DNA from: Gordionus sp. m RMFG-2023
Taxonomy: Eukaryota; Nematomorpha; Gordioida; Chordodea; Parachordodidae
DNA: 64,000 bases
Direction of reading: 5' to 3'
Assembly: GCF_954871325.1 (NCBI RefSeq)
Contig: NC_088777.1
Location: forward strand, 20,747,366-20,811,365
A model generated the notes under the pieces. That model ran no database searches and was not told the DNA's origin. It was given only the letters and a program-made list of their open reading frames with translations. A program made the translations under genes and the position numbers. Positions 59,801 through 64,000 of this stretch are shown here, in pieces (the first letter of the stretch is position 1; the number at the start of each line of letters is the position of its first letter).

Positions 59801-59978
59801 TATTCAATTTTATTGATGTTCGTTTCGCTTTGCTCAAAGTTACCCTTAATTTTTTCCAACCACATGTCATCGATGACACGGGTGTGATTAGCGTTGATTC
59901 GTTCTTCTTTGTCGAACAAAAGTCCTGATATGGTCAGGTATTTAGGGAAATCAAACTGAAACCCCATTATCTTGATTC
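41566..59978 (-). CDS. WDR75: WDR75 / Utp17-type nucleolar WD40 protein, 3' part of gene (spliced)
   Basis: Eight exons join in one frame: 59978-59780, 59040-58911, 58508-58273, 51699-51467, 49322-48977, 43285-42993, 42298-42114 and 41862-41566, all on the minus strand. The deduced part, about 640 residues, follows human WDR75 from about residue 330 to near the C-terminus. Anchors include TGLVMNTRNAKILVTNG with VQFYDP, PESYLKFWEFKK, YHWACIYKGSYSYQFAPTG and RLFVWDINETSLIW. The family binds pre-18S rRNA chromatin as part of the t-UTP/UTP-A complex of the small-subunit processome in the nucleolus (established for yeast and human). The N-terminal WD40 propeller is absent and should lie beyond 64 kb. 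Introns carry many transposable elements. Identification is by remembered family sequence, not by a search. Confidence 0.8.
42114..42298 (-). CDS. WDR75: WDR75-like exon, post-propeller region
   Basis: The acceptor CAATTTACAG gives GSSALMFNDLLNPQFMQ, matching GSDLFVFKPSEPRPLYIQ. YLPVTDNFHQRKLFFMNSEQ corresponds to FVPRDVPESF...RSQFYFLTKSQ. The donor is GTTTTT directly after CAG; the adjoining exon continues HLLSMDAY where human has SLLTFSTK, a tight fit that supports this weak donor. Confidence 0.8.
42299..42992 (-). other. Intron of the WDR75-like gene
   Basis: Bounded by GTAAAA and TTTACAG on the minus strand. It contains C-rich words at 42,770-42,796 and no recognised element. Confidence 0.6.
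42993..43285 (-). CDS. WDR75: WDR75-like exon with RLFVWDINETSLIW blade strand
   Basis: It joins the previous exon as AG + G to give ...EWEYIR-YMSFGQ. SLLISATCQRLFVWDINETS and LIWTLDLAILKVDF match human YLLGATENGILCCWNLLSC and ALEWNAKLNVRVME. GKGELAVFIHTYNHG matches ENIAAISQSSVG. The donor is GTAAAA after 42,993. A WD40 link resembling human KCTFCQRAGKI may be missing before this exon. Confidence 0.85.
43330..43435. mobile_element. Fragment of an AGAGATACACCGATAC miniature element
   Basis: On the minus strand it reads CCAGAGATACACCGATACTA, CCCTTTTGACGGATATCGG and then a GATACCGTGAATATC block. It resembles the ends of the element at 52,863-53,242. It lies in the intron just upstream of the exon at 43,285 and is responsible for the open frame that seems to lengthen that exon. 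Confidence 0.5.
43814..44015 (+). pseudogene. Exon-like open stretch, membrane-protein character, unidentified
   Basis: After an acceptor-like TATTTATAG the frame reads HNHDLLEFRVNPAMEIRSPG, VLIYRKDEDTINDSIPPL and TLTLPILTIMTGILYICF, ending in a stop. The last part is a hydrophobic segment long enough to span a membrane. The layout (short polar stretch, then a PIL-type membrane segment) faintly recalls the start of lipid phosphate phosphatases, but the defining cysteine and charged residues are absent, so I do not name it. It lies inside a hAT-like element, which suggests a captured host fragment. Confidence 0.35.
44561..44794 (+). pseudogene. Second exon-like open stretch with two hydrophobic segments
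   Basis: The frame reads SSSPTLSSAICKHILQKTLS, then the hydrophobic VATLVLLLFMSVF, a cysteine-containing loop (DPKCFQAKDFACKD), and the hydrophobic AASIIIVLVLLFLYML, ending in a stop. The pattern of two membrane segments flanking a short loop with two cysteines is unlike random A+T-rich frames. No family is recognised. Whether it belongs with 43,814-44,015 is inference from position and similar character. Confidence 0.35.
45583..47993 (-). mobile_element. Putative CMC-type (CACTA-like) DNA transposon, 2.4 kb
   Basis: The left end reads CACTGTGTCACAAATTTCG and the right end, inverted, CACTGTGTGTCAAGAAAAATG. Immediately outside both ends is TTA, consistent with the 3-bp target duplication of CACTA elements. 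Subterminal TGGGAGAA-AAAATAAA words occur near both ends. Inside, on the minus strand, is a gene for a protein family that is usually annotated only as uncharacterised. The CACTG-type ends suggest the CMC (CACTA/Mirage/Chapaev) group; the protein-to-element link is my inference. It lies in the intron between the exons at 48,977 and 43,285. Confidence 0.55.
46115..47010 (-). pseudogene. Uncharacterised zinc-ribbon-like family protein, N-terminal half
   Basis: The minus-strand frame begins about 47,010 with a CLKCVSKFCYIC cluster. It continues NYICKTCYNSFNSWVNGKR and ARNHSWDCYFCSISTFGFNK. It ends LSKRKSEYLASRLNDFK (46,412), after an acidic stretch. A second frame (about 46,400-46,120) continues PDEWRLFIDSSKNSLKAVLL and HNGNSKPSIPIAY, with one frame change near 46,410 in an A-rich run. 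This is the arthropod/Hydra family with NHHDDCYFC and WRLFIDSSKRSLKAVLLHNG motifs. Paired CxxC motifs suggest metal binding. The C-terminal half that usually follows (LLPPLHIKLG region) is not found. No function is established to my knowledge. Confidence 0.75.
48202..48386. mobile_element. hAT-like miniature element, TAGTGTTGTTAAACGG family, copy 3
   Basis: TAGTGTTGTTAAACGGCTCG opens it and CTGTTTAACAACACTA closes it. Flanks GATTCAAT and GATCCAAA agree at six of eight bases. It is internally shortened and diverged compared with the copies at 20.7 and 61.2 kb. It lies in the intron between exons at 48,977 and 43,285. Confidence 0.75.
48977..49322 (-). CDS. WDR75: WDR75-like exon with a long acidic insertion
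   Basis: It begins ELKYHWACIYKGSYSYQFAP after a CTCTCAAG acceptor. FDFNPISNMVAIAFKDT corresponds to the human CCFSEDGSLLAVSFEE strand. About 45 extra residues follow (VNNTDTEDIITKNGKNV..., rich in Asp/Glu/Asn) before LVVHTLHEWEYIR, which takes the place of human IVTIWDSVTWELK. The insertion is in frame within the exon, so I read it as a lengthened surface loop. The donor is GTATTT. Confidence 0.85.
49997..51080. mobile_element. hAT-like element with GGATCGG repeats, copy 1
   Basis: The left end TAGGACTGCGCCGATCCACA matches the inverted right end of the element at 56,631-57,318. The right end, inverted, reads TAAGGCTGTGCCACTATTAA. Both subterminal regions have CCGATATT / GATCCGAT repeats and the interiors share GAACCAAATGTAA and AAATCGATTT-type blocks. 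Flanks ACAATAAT and ATAAATAA agree only partly. Non-coding; it lies in the intron between exons at 51,467 and 49,322. Confidence 0.65.
51467..51699 (-). CDS. WDR75: WDR75-like exon with ISRKEENFKIWSI blade strand
   Basis: The acceptor CTTCCACAG gives YITNTSILNPHSQFQVDSMK, then FSPACSNAFLQNSDF and TLYTISRKEENFKIWSINYE. These match human NTKINMPHEDCITALCFCN and TLVTASKDGYFKVWIL, with an insertion between. The donor is GTTTAT. Phases on both sides fit neighbouring exons. Confidence 0.85.
51700..52862. other. Intron sequence
   Basis: Part of the large intron upstream of the exon at 51,699. A possible old miniature element with TAGAGCCC / GGCTCTA ends spans about 51,951-52,215 (CGGGCAGGG and GGCCAGGG words inside), without a target duplication. 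Nothing else seen. Confidence 0.4.
52863..53242. mobile_element. Miniature element with AGAGATGCACC / AGAGTTACACC ends
   Basis: The left end AGAGATGCACCAAAACGATA is matched by the inverted right end AGAGTTACACCGATACCACC. GGTATCGG and CCGATACC words flank an A+T-rich core. Non-coding. A fragment of the same family lies at 43,330-43,435. The target duplication is not clear. Confidence 0.6.
53403..53475 (+). promoter_or_regulatory. tRNA-like RNA polymerase III promoter head of the LINE
   Basis: An A box TGGCCTAATGG (53,417-53,427) and a B box GGTTCAATCCT (53,460-53,470) are spaced as in tRNA genes, with a D-arm-like GGTTAGATG between. No matching 3' acceptor half follows. Because the 10-bp target duplication lies immediately upstream of this module, it was inserted together with the LINE. 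Confidence 0.65.
53699..54429 (+). pseudogene. LINE endonuclease region (APE type)
   Basis: The first frame (53,699-54,067) has LASLNIGTLKGKTRELASML, VDIACIQETKWKG and LHILSVYAPQTG. These are the N-G-T, QE-K and S-YAP motifs of apurinic/apyrimidinic-type LINE endonucleases of the craniofacial-development-protein-2-like RTE group. After a TAG at 54,065, family sequence continues through VIIGGDLNAHVG (about 54,129-54,162), where the GDLNAH catalytic motif is present. Another stop (TAG near 54,179) and a frame change follow. A further frame (54,223-54,429) has TQIDYMLISHK and the terminal HKLLVMDLR. The enzyme nicks target DNA to prime reverse transcription; this copy cannot make it whole. Confidence 0.85.
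54495..56452 (+). pseudogene. LINE linker, reverse transcriptase and C-terminal region
   Basis: The frame at 54,495-55,139 covers the basic linker (KELWWWNKEVQ, RYKKSKRLATKAVARVK). Reverse transcriptase follows: FGFMPGRSTTDAIHAIRQM, then VFLDLEKAFDRIPRKL (about 55,473), and the catalytic box as FADD (55,709-55,720) in another frame. About 19 bp present in the copy at 63.9 kb (encoding VIDVLAQS-like residues) is missing near 55,670, and a further short deletion lies near 55,980 (SLFGV absent). The C-terminal frame 56,107-56,334 has YGHTMRR and KRKRGRPKL. The frame changes make this copy inactive, though the domain order is complete. Confidence 0.85.
56631..57318. mobile_element. hAT-like element with GGATCGG repeats, copy 2
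   Basis: Identical 8-bp flanks ATCTATTA lie at 56,623-56,630 and 57,319-57,326. The left end TAGGTATGCTGATATTAAA and the inverted right end TAGGGCTATGCTGATCCACA are related. Subterminal ATCGGATCGG words and the interior match the longer copy at 49,997-51,080 in the opposite orientation. Non-coding, in the same intron as the LINE. Confidence 0.85.
57327..58272. other. Intron sequence
   Basis: Rest of the large intron downstream of the exon at 58,273. Nothing is recognised beyond A+T-rich sequence and a GC-richer patch at 57,480-57,545. Confidence 0.45.
58273..58508 (-). CDS. WDR75: WDR75-like exon with PESYLKFWEFKK strand
   Basis: It starts LDICHQNKSTGTRYE after a clean CCCAAG acceptor preceded by a pyrimidine-rich tract, matching the family's LDI at the same place. 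The segments VTKIAFF, HFMVTFQYRLG and PESYLKFWEFKKDRNRFF align with human TKAAFG, WLATVEQRQ and LQMKLWMYNKKTQGF. The donor is the unusual GTTTTT. The following intron (6.6 kb) contains the RTE-like LINE. Confidence 0.85.
58911..59040 (-). CDS. WDR75: WDR75-like exon, second WD40 region
   Basis: This encodes CNNTALWETGLVMNTRN, AKILVTNGSTGFVQFYDP and IQDQLIYK. It corresponds to the human stretch around FTGLMIDPRTKALVLNGKPG and HLQFYSLQSDKQLYNLD. The acceptor is ATTTAG and the donor GTAATT; it ends on a codon boundary. Confidence 0.85.
59041..59779. other. Intron of the WDR75-like gene
   Basis: A GT-AG intron on the minus strand (GTAATA to ATTTAG). Two CTCGG(G/A)... near-repeats (about 59,170-59,240 and 59,255-59,300; CATTCTTTCAGACTC and CATTCTCTCGGACTC) suggest an old short tandem duplication. 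Confidence 0.5.
59780..59978 (-). CDS. WDR75: WDR75-like exon (first in window)
   Basis: The acceptor is AAACAG before 59,978 and the donor GTAATA after 59,780. It needs one base from an upstream exon, so it is internal; the ATG at 59,967 is in frame but probably not the start. It encodes FDFPKYLTISGLLFDKEE...INKIEYFASVIN. The match to WDR75 is weak in this exon alone; membership rests on perfect phase joining (GG + A) to the next, clearly recognisable exon. Confidence 0.65.
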
Positions 59979-60066
59979 CTGTTTATATTTATTATAAACA
60001 TATTAATTGTGACATGGCCTAATCTAAAATATATTATAATATTAGATTTGTTAAGAATTTATTCTA

Positions 60067-60150
60067 TGGGTCATTCCGTTATCATTTTTTTAACGTTCCC
60101 GAGACGCTTCCCGCCATGGTAACCCGTTAATAGTTCTAAGGATGACCCGA
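60067..60150. repeat. Short hairpin with GGGTCAT ends
   Basis: GGGTCATTCC at the left and GGATGACCC at the right bracket a GC-richer 65-bp interior. It may be a very small miniature element; no duplication of flanks is evident. Confidence 0.35.
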
Positions 60151-60191
60151 TTGTTCGAAAAGACATTATGATTATTATAATTTGAAACAAG

Positions 60192-60399
60192 TATTGTTGC
60201 TAAAAACCTCGATTTAACCGATTTTTAAAAAGGGCAAAGATTTTAGTTAAACCAATATTATTTGGGCCTCGAGATTTTTAAAAAAAAATAGGATCAAACC
60301 TTCCTTGGATATTTGGGCCAAATCTCGAGTTTTATGTTATATTTGTTTGACTAAAATCTTGTTCGCCGTTTGACTAAATCGAAGTTTTTAACAACACTA
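60192..60399. mobile_element. hAT-like miniature element, TAGTGTTGTTAAACGG family, copy 4
   Basis: It opens TATTGTTGCTAAAAACCTC and closes TTTTTAACAACACTA, with the family's AACCGATTTTTAAAAA block near the left end. This is the most diverged of the five copies. Confidence 0.65.
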
Positions 60400-61164
60400 A
60401 TAATAAGTTTAATATTAAAAAAATATATAGTATATATTTTTAAAAAATTTCCATGGGGCCTAGCATTTTTTTAAATTTAAAGGTCATCTATTCATATTCC
60501 TTTTTTAAGAAATTAAATAATTTTATATACTCCCATTCAAAATAGGATTTGTTCATGAAAAATATTTATATTAATCAAAAAAGGAAAATTATCATTTATT
60601 CTATTATGGATATAATTTTTTTTCTTTATTTTAGATCATCCCACAACGTCATTTGTTATTTTTCATCCATTTTCTAAGTTCCTTTATAATTTTTGTAATT
60701 TTCTCTTTAATTTTTTGTTATTTTTTATCCTTTTTTAAAGTTTTTTGTTACTTCTCTTTCACCTTATGAATCTATATTGTTCTTTCTCATTTTTTTTAAT
60801 CATTCTTTTTGTCTTTTTTGCCTTAACTACTTCGAAATCGAAATAATACTAGTTACAAGGATTTAATTGATTCGTTATCAAATCTTTCATGAAGTTGCAT
60901 TTTTACTAAATGTGCAACATACAACACGTAATTTTAAACAATGGCGTTTTATTAAGTTTTTAAGGGGGTACATAAATTCATAACTATTGGATCAAATAAT
61001 ATCAAAATCCCCTCCCCCCATATACACCTCATAAGAAATGGGGGTAATTTTAAATCTATTTTATTTCCCTAGAATGACATAAATTTTATTAAATATTTTC
61101 CAAGACTAGAGAATTTATAAGAATGAGATTTGGCATTAGATTTTAAGAGTTCAAGGGTTAAAAC
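60400..61164. other. Gene-free A+T-rich stretch
   Basis: T-rich on the plus strand at 60,600-60,830, with no coding signal. Confidence 0.4.
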
Positions 61165-61388
61165 TAGTGTTGTTAAACGACTAGATTTGAGCCGATTTTT
61201 AAAAACGGCTAACTCAATATTTTATATAGAAAAATATTACTCAAGCCTGAAGATTTTTACTCATAAATGACACAAAGGTCTATATATCTATTAGCGAAAT
61301 CTGGAGCTTTAGACAATATTTCTTTGGCTAAAATATTGAGTTAGCCGTTTTTAAAAATCGGCTCAAAATGAGCCGTTTAACAACACTA
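61165..61388. mobile_element. hAT-like miniature element, TAGTGTTGTTAAACGG family, copy 5 (best preserved)
   Basis: Identical 8-bp flanks GTTAAAAC lie at 61,157-61,164 and 61,389-61,396. The two halves are nearly full inverted repeats: TAGTGTTGTTAAACGACTAG and, inverted, TAGTGTTGTTAAACGGCTCA, each followed by GAGCCGATTTTTAAAAACGG and CTAACTCAATATTTT. 224 bp, non-coding. This copy defines the family's ends and its 8-bp duplication. Confidence 0.9.
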
Positions 61389-61633
61389 GTTAAAACAATT
61401 TTAAAAGGTAATTATTTTGCCTATTTATTTATATTATTAATTATTTGATTATCCACAAATTTTTCGCCTATCCGATTTTTCCCAATATTCATAAAAAAAT
61501 CCAATAACCGATACCGATATTTAGATTGATTTTTATTTACCAGCATCCTTAAACCAATCTTATTAAAGAATAACTGTAAAGTATAAGACAAAGCAAGAAA
61601 CACTATTGAGGGAAAGGGGAACTTTGATATATA

Positions 61634-61995
61634 ATAGAGATGCAAAAGTTGACCAGACCAGTACCCGGCTCGAACGGGTTCCGGGAAGGGCAGGGCCTAT
61701 TTTTTTTTAAAAAATTGAGTTCAAGCTGAGGGCCTAATATTTTTTTAAAAAAAATTCTAGCCAGGTCAAGTCGGGTTTATGAAAAATTTTAAAATATATC
61801 TAAATTTGTCAAATTTATGTTGAATCACATTATGTCAATATTTTTGATGTAAATATAATTTTATTTGTAGAAGCTAGACGCCATATAATATATATCTTTT
61901 ATTTTGGTTATGATAATGTTAAAAAAAAAATTTTAAGTATAATATAAAAAAAAAAAATTCTATTTTAAATAAATTAAGGCCCGACCGGTGCAAAG
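61634..61995. mobile_element. Miniature element with TAGAGATGCA end, copy 2 of the 28.5-kb family
   Basis: It opens TAGAGATGCAAAAG, with CCCGGCTCG / GGGTTCCGGG near the left end. The centre (61,795-61,905) matches 28,645-28,745 closely (TTATGTTGAAT, AGACGCCATATAA, ATATATCTTT). The right end (GGCCCGACCGGTGCAAA) is degenerate. Confidence 0.6.
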
Positions 61996-62191
61996 TGTGA
62001 AAGTGATTACCGTGTGATTTTGAAATCTCAAGGCTAATACCGTGTGAACGTAATTTTATGAGATGAGATTTTGATTTTTATCGCTTCAAATACATTGGGG
62101 GCCATTTAAATATTCAAAATCTCAAGGCTATTATAGAAAACATATGTCAAAATATATGAACTAAAGCCTCCATAACTTTGTTGGGATGTAG

Positions 62192-62642
62192 ACTTTGGGA
62201 AACAACTTGGTAAACCCACCATCTTTGAGCAAATTGAGGGAGATGGGAATTGTTTTTATAGGTAAAATATAATATAAAATTTTATTTTATTCTACTTTAT
62301 ATAATTTAGGACAATTTCCATAAAATTCTCAATTCTGGCAAAATTTATGTTAATATTCGAGATGGGAAAGGTAATTGAAAATTATATTTACGACACAAAC
62401 AAAAAAATAGATGTAAAAACTTATGTCTTAAATAATGTTATGACAGGGCAGATATGGGCTTTTGGCACAGAAGTCAGGGTGATGGTAACACCCCCATTTT
62501 TACATATATAAAATATTATAATTTTGTATCAGCCCGATATATTAGAGATAATATTAAAAAAATTTATATTAATTTTATTTATAAGAAAAATGGAGGAAAC
62601 CATTTTGAAAATCTTTCAGATTGCAATCATTTATTTCCCATC
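62192..62642 (+). pseudogene. OTU-type cysteine protease relic with a 48-nt intron
   Basis: The first exon (62,192-62,261) encodes FGKQLGKPTIFEQIEGDGNC and FYR. GDGNC carries the catalytic Asp and Cys of OTU deubiquitinases. A GTAAAA...ATTTAG intron (62,262-62,309) joins in phase to RTISIKFS. The second exon continues GKVIENYIYDTNKK, VLNNVMTGQIWAFGTEV (matching the family's W-GT(E/D)VE strand), then, after a frame change near 62,490, NTPIFTYIKYYNF and GGNHFENL with the catalytic His. The start is not found and the frame is broken, so it is not functional. OTU proteins of this type are common as dispersed, transposon-associated copies in invertebrates; that association here is inference. Confidence 0.7.
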
Positions 62643-63057
62643 TAATCATTATTTAATATATCTTTATTAAGATTAAATAATTTTTATTATAAAAATATAA
62701 ATATTTTATTTATATTATAATTTTTATTCCTCCTAATATATTTTTTCAATAATTTATCTTCCATCTAATAATTATTTGATATATTTTTATTAAAATTTAT
62801 ATTTTATATAAAAATATATAAATATATTTCATTCATATTCCACCTAATATATTTTTTTAAAGAAAGTTGTAGTTTATAAATAAAATTCAATATATGATAA
62901 ATAATTATATTTTTCTATGAAGTATTTATTAAATATAATTTTTAAAATTATATATAAATAATCATATCCATAAATTTATTCGTCTACCTTCTTATTCTTT
63001 TATTGAATTTTTTTATAAGATGCTAAATGAAGTTTATTTTAATATTGGTAACCAAAT
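62643..63057. other. Gene-free A+T-rich stretch
   Basis: Contains a loose tandem duplication around 62,635-62,700 and 62,755-62,830 (CATCTAATCATTATTTAATAT and CATCTAATAATTATTTGATA with a shared ATATATTTTTATTAA phrase). No gene. Confidence 0.45.
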
Positions 63058-63065
63058 TCAAATAT

Positions 63066-63929
63066 TTTTTTTTTCTTTAGCTTTCACCTTTTCTGGTGGT
63101 AAGCTCCTTCAACATCTCTCTCCACTTTATGTTATTCATACAATCTCTTTTATCTATTTTATACTTCTTTATATTGGCTCTAACTTTATGGCCCCATTGA
63201 AGTTTTGGCCTTCCTCTTTTACGTTTGCCCATCACTTCCAAACTTTCAACTTTATTTCCTATGTAGTTCATAGGCCTTCTCATTGTGTGCCCATACCACC
63301 TAAGTCTGTTTACCATTAACTTAGTTTTAATGGGCACTACCTTTAAACTATTTAGTATTCTTGTACTGCGCACCTTATCCTTTCTTGTTACCCCAGCAAT
63401 CATCCTCAGCATTCTCATCTCCATAGTTTGTAGACTTCTCTCGTCTGATTCTTTGGTTGGCCATGTTTCCGAACTATATAGAATAGTTGGTTGTACTATG
63501 GAACTGTAAATTTTTCCCTTTAATTTGTGTGGGATTCTTTTGTCAAATAGCACTCCAAATAAAGATCTCCACTTTAACCACCCTTGATTAATCTTACTCT
63601 TTATCTCTTTTTCTATTGTGCCGTTTGTTTGTATAGTGGAGCCCAAATATTTTCAGCTTTCAATTGCGGATATCTGCCATTCATTTATATCAATACTCTC
63701 TGTTTCATCTCCTCCTATCACCATATACTCCGTCTTTTCTCTATTTACTTTTAATCCGTGCGTTTCTAGGATATTTATCCAACTCACTAACCTTTCTTTC
63801 ATTTCATCCTTGGATTCGGCAAGTATCACAATATCATCTGCAAATATCATATTCCACGGGACTGTTTGAGGTATAGACTGTGCTAATACATCTATTACTG
63901 TAATGAAGAGAAGTGGGCTGAGAGCCGAC
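63066..63929 (-). mobile_element. RTE-like LINE, 5'-truncated copy, 864 bp
   Basis: Flanked by TCAAATAT at 63,058-63,065 and 63,930-63,937. On the minus strand it runs from the reverse transcriptase (FADDIVILAESKDEMKERLV at 63,850 downward) through YMVIGGDE, GWLKWRSLFGVLFDKRIPHK, LRWYGHTMRR and GKRKRGRPKL to a stop after TTRKGES and a short A-rich tail. The C-terminal 189-codon frame is uninterrupted. It differs from the 53.4-kb copy at about two of 75 residues in the shared segment and retains short stretches deleted there. 5' truncation and target duplication are typical of target-primed reverse transcription. Confidence 0.9.
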
Positions 63930-64000
63930 TCAAATATAAGTACAAAATAATAGAGATGGATTATCTATAAAATATTATATTAAGTAAACAAAATAAGCAT

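Noticed and set aside
63285-63876. Plus-strand open frames at the right end
   Set aside because: Antisense shadows of the truncated LINE copy on the minus strand.
1-64000. Retrovirus-like, LTR or Polinton-type elements
   Set aside because: No long terminal direct repeats, integrase, protease, capsid or protein-primed polymerase signatures were noticed; the only reverse transcriptase is LINE-type.

Overview
The window is very A+T-rich animal DNA, by eye about three quarters A+T. It holds one clear host gene with spliced exons, and the rest is almost entirely transposable-element debris. The host gene has GT-AG introns. The repeats include many hAT-type miniature elements, an RTE-like LINE with a craniofacial-development-protein-2-like endonuclease, a protein family I know mainly from arthropod and Hydra genome annotations, and an OTU-protease relic. 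Together these suggest an invertebrate, perhaps an arthropod. I cannot name the species.

Layout. 1-13 kb has no recognisable gene; it carries several short inverted-repeat elements and one divergent tandem duplication. 13.06-18.62 kb is a hAT-like element (8-bp target duplication) holding a 4.4-kb foldback element whose two arms are built of short tandem repeats. 18.6-28.9 kb holds GC-rich-ended miniature elements, a (GGAA)n microsatellite and a dead hAT transposase fragment. 29-32 kb holds a second, smaller foldback structure and a satellite-like array of about 290-bp monomers. 33.27-36.60 kb is a hAT element with a perfect 8-bp target duplication, dead transposase pieces, an internal inverted duplication and a tRNA-derived SINE.

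41.5-60.0 kb on the minus strand is a gene for a WDR75/Utp17-type protein, a nucleolar WD40 protein of the small-subunit processome. Eight exons join in frame from 59,978 down to 41,566, with a possible short last exon. The N-terminal WD40 blades are not in the window. A further minus-strand coding exon at 37.5-37.8 kb may belong to this gene or to a neighbour. The introns are loaded with elements: a near-full-length RTE-like LINE with a tRNA-like head (53.40-56.47 kb), a CACTGTG-ended element with an uncharacterised zinc-ribbon-like protein (45.58-47.99 kb), a hAT element carrying exon-like membrane-protein fragments (43.56-45.33 kb), and several miniature elements.

60-64 kb carries more miniature elements, a decayed OTU-type cysteine protease gene with a 48-nt intron, and a second, 5'-truncated copy of the same LINE. 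I saw no rRNA, no intact tRNA gene, no CRISPR array and no retrovirus-like or LTR element.
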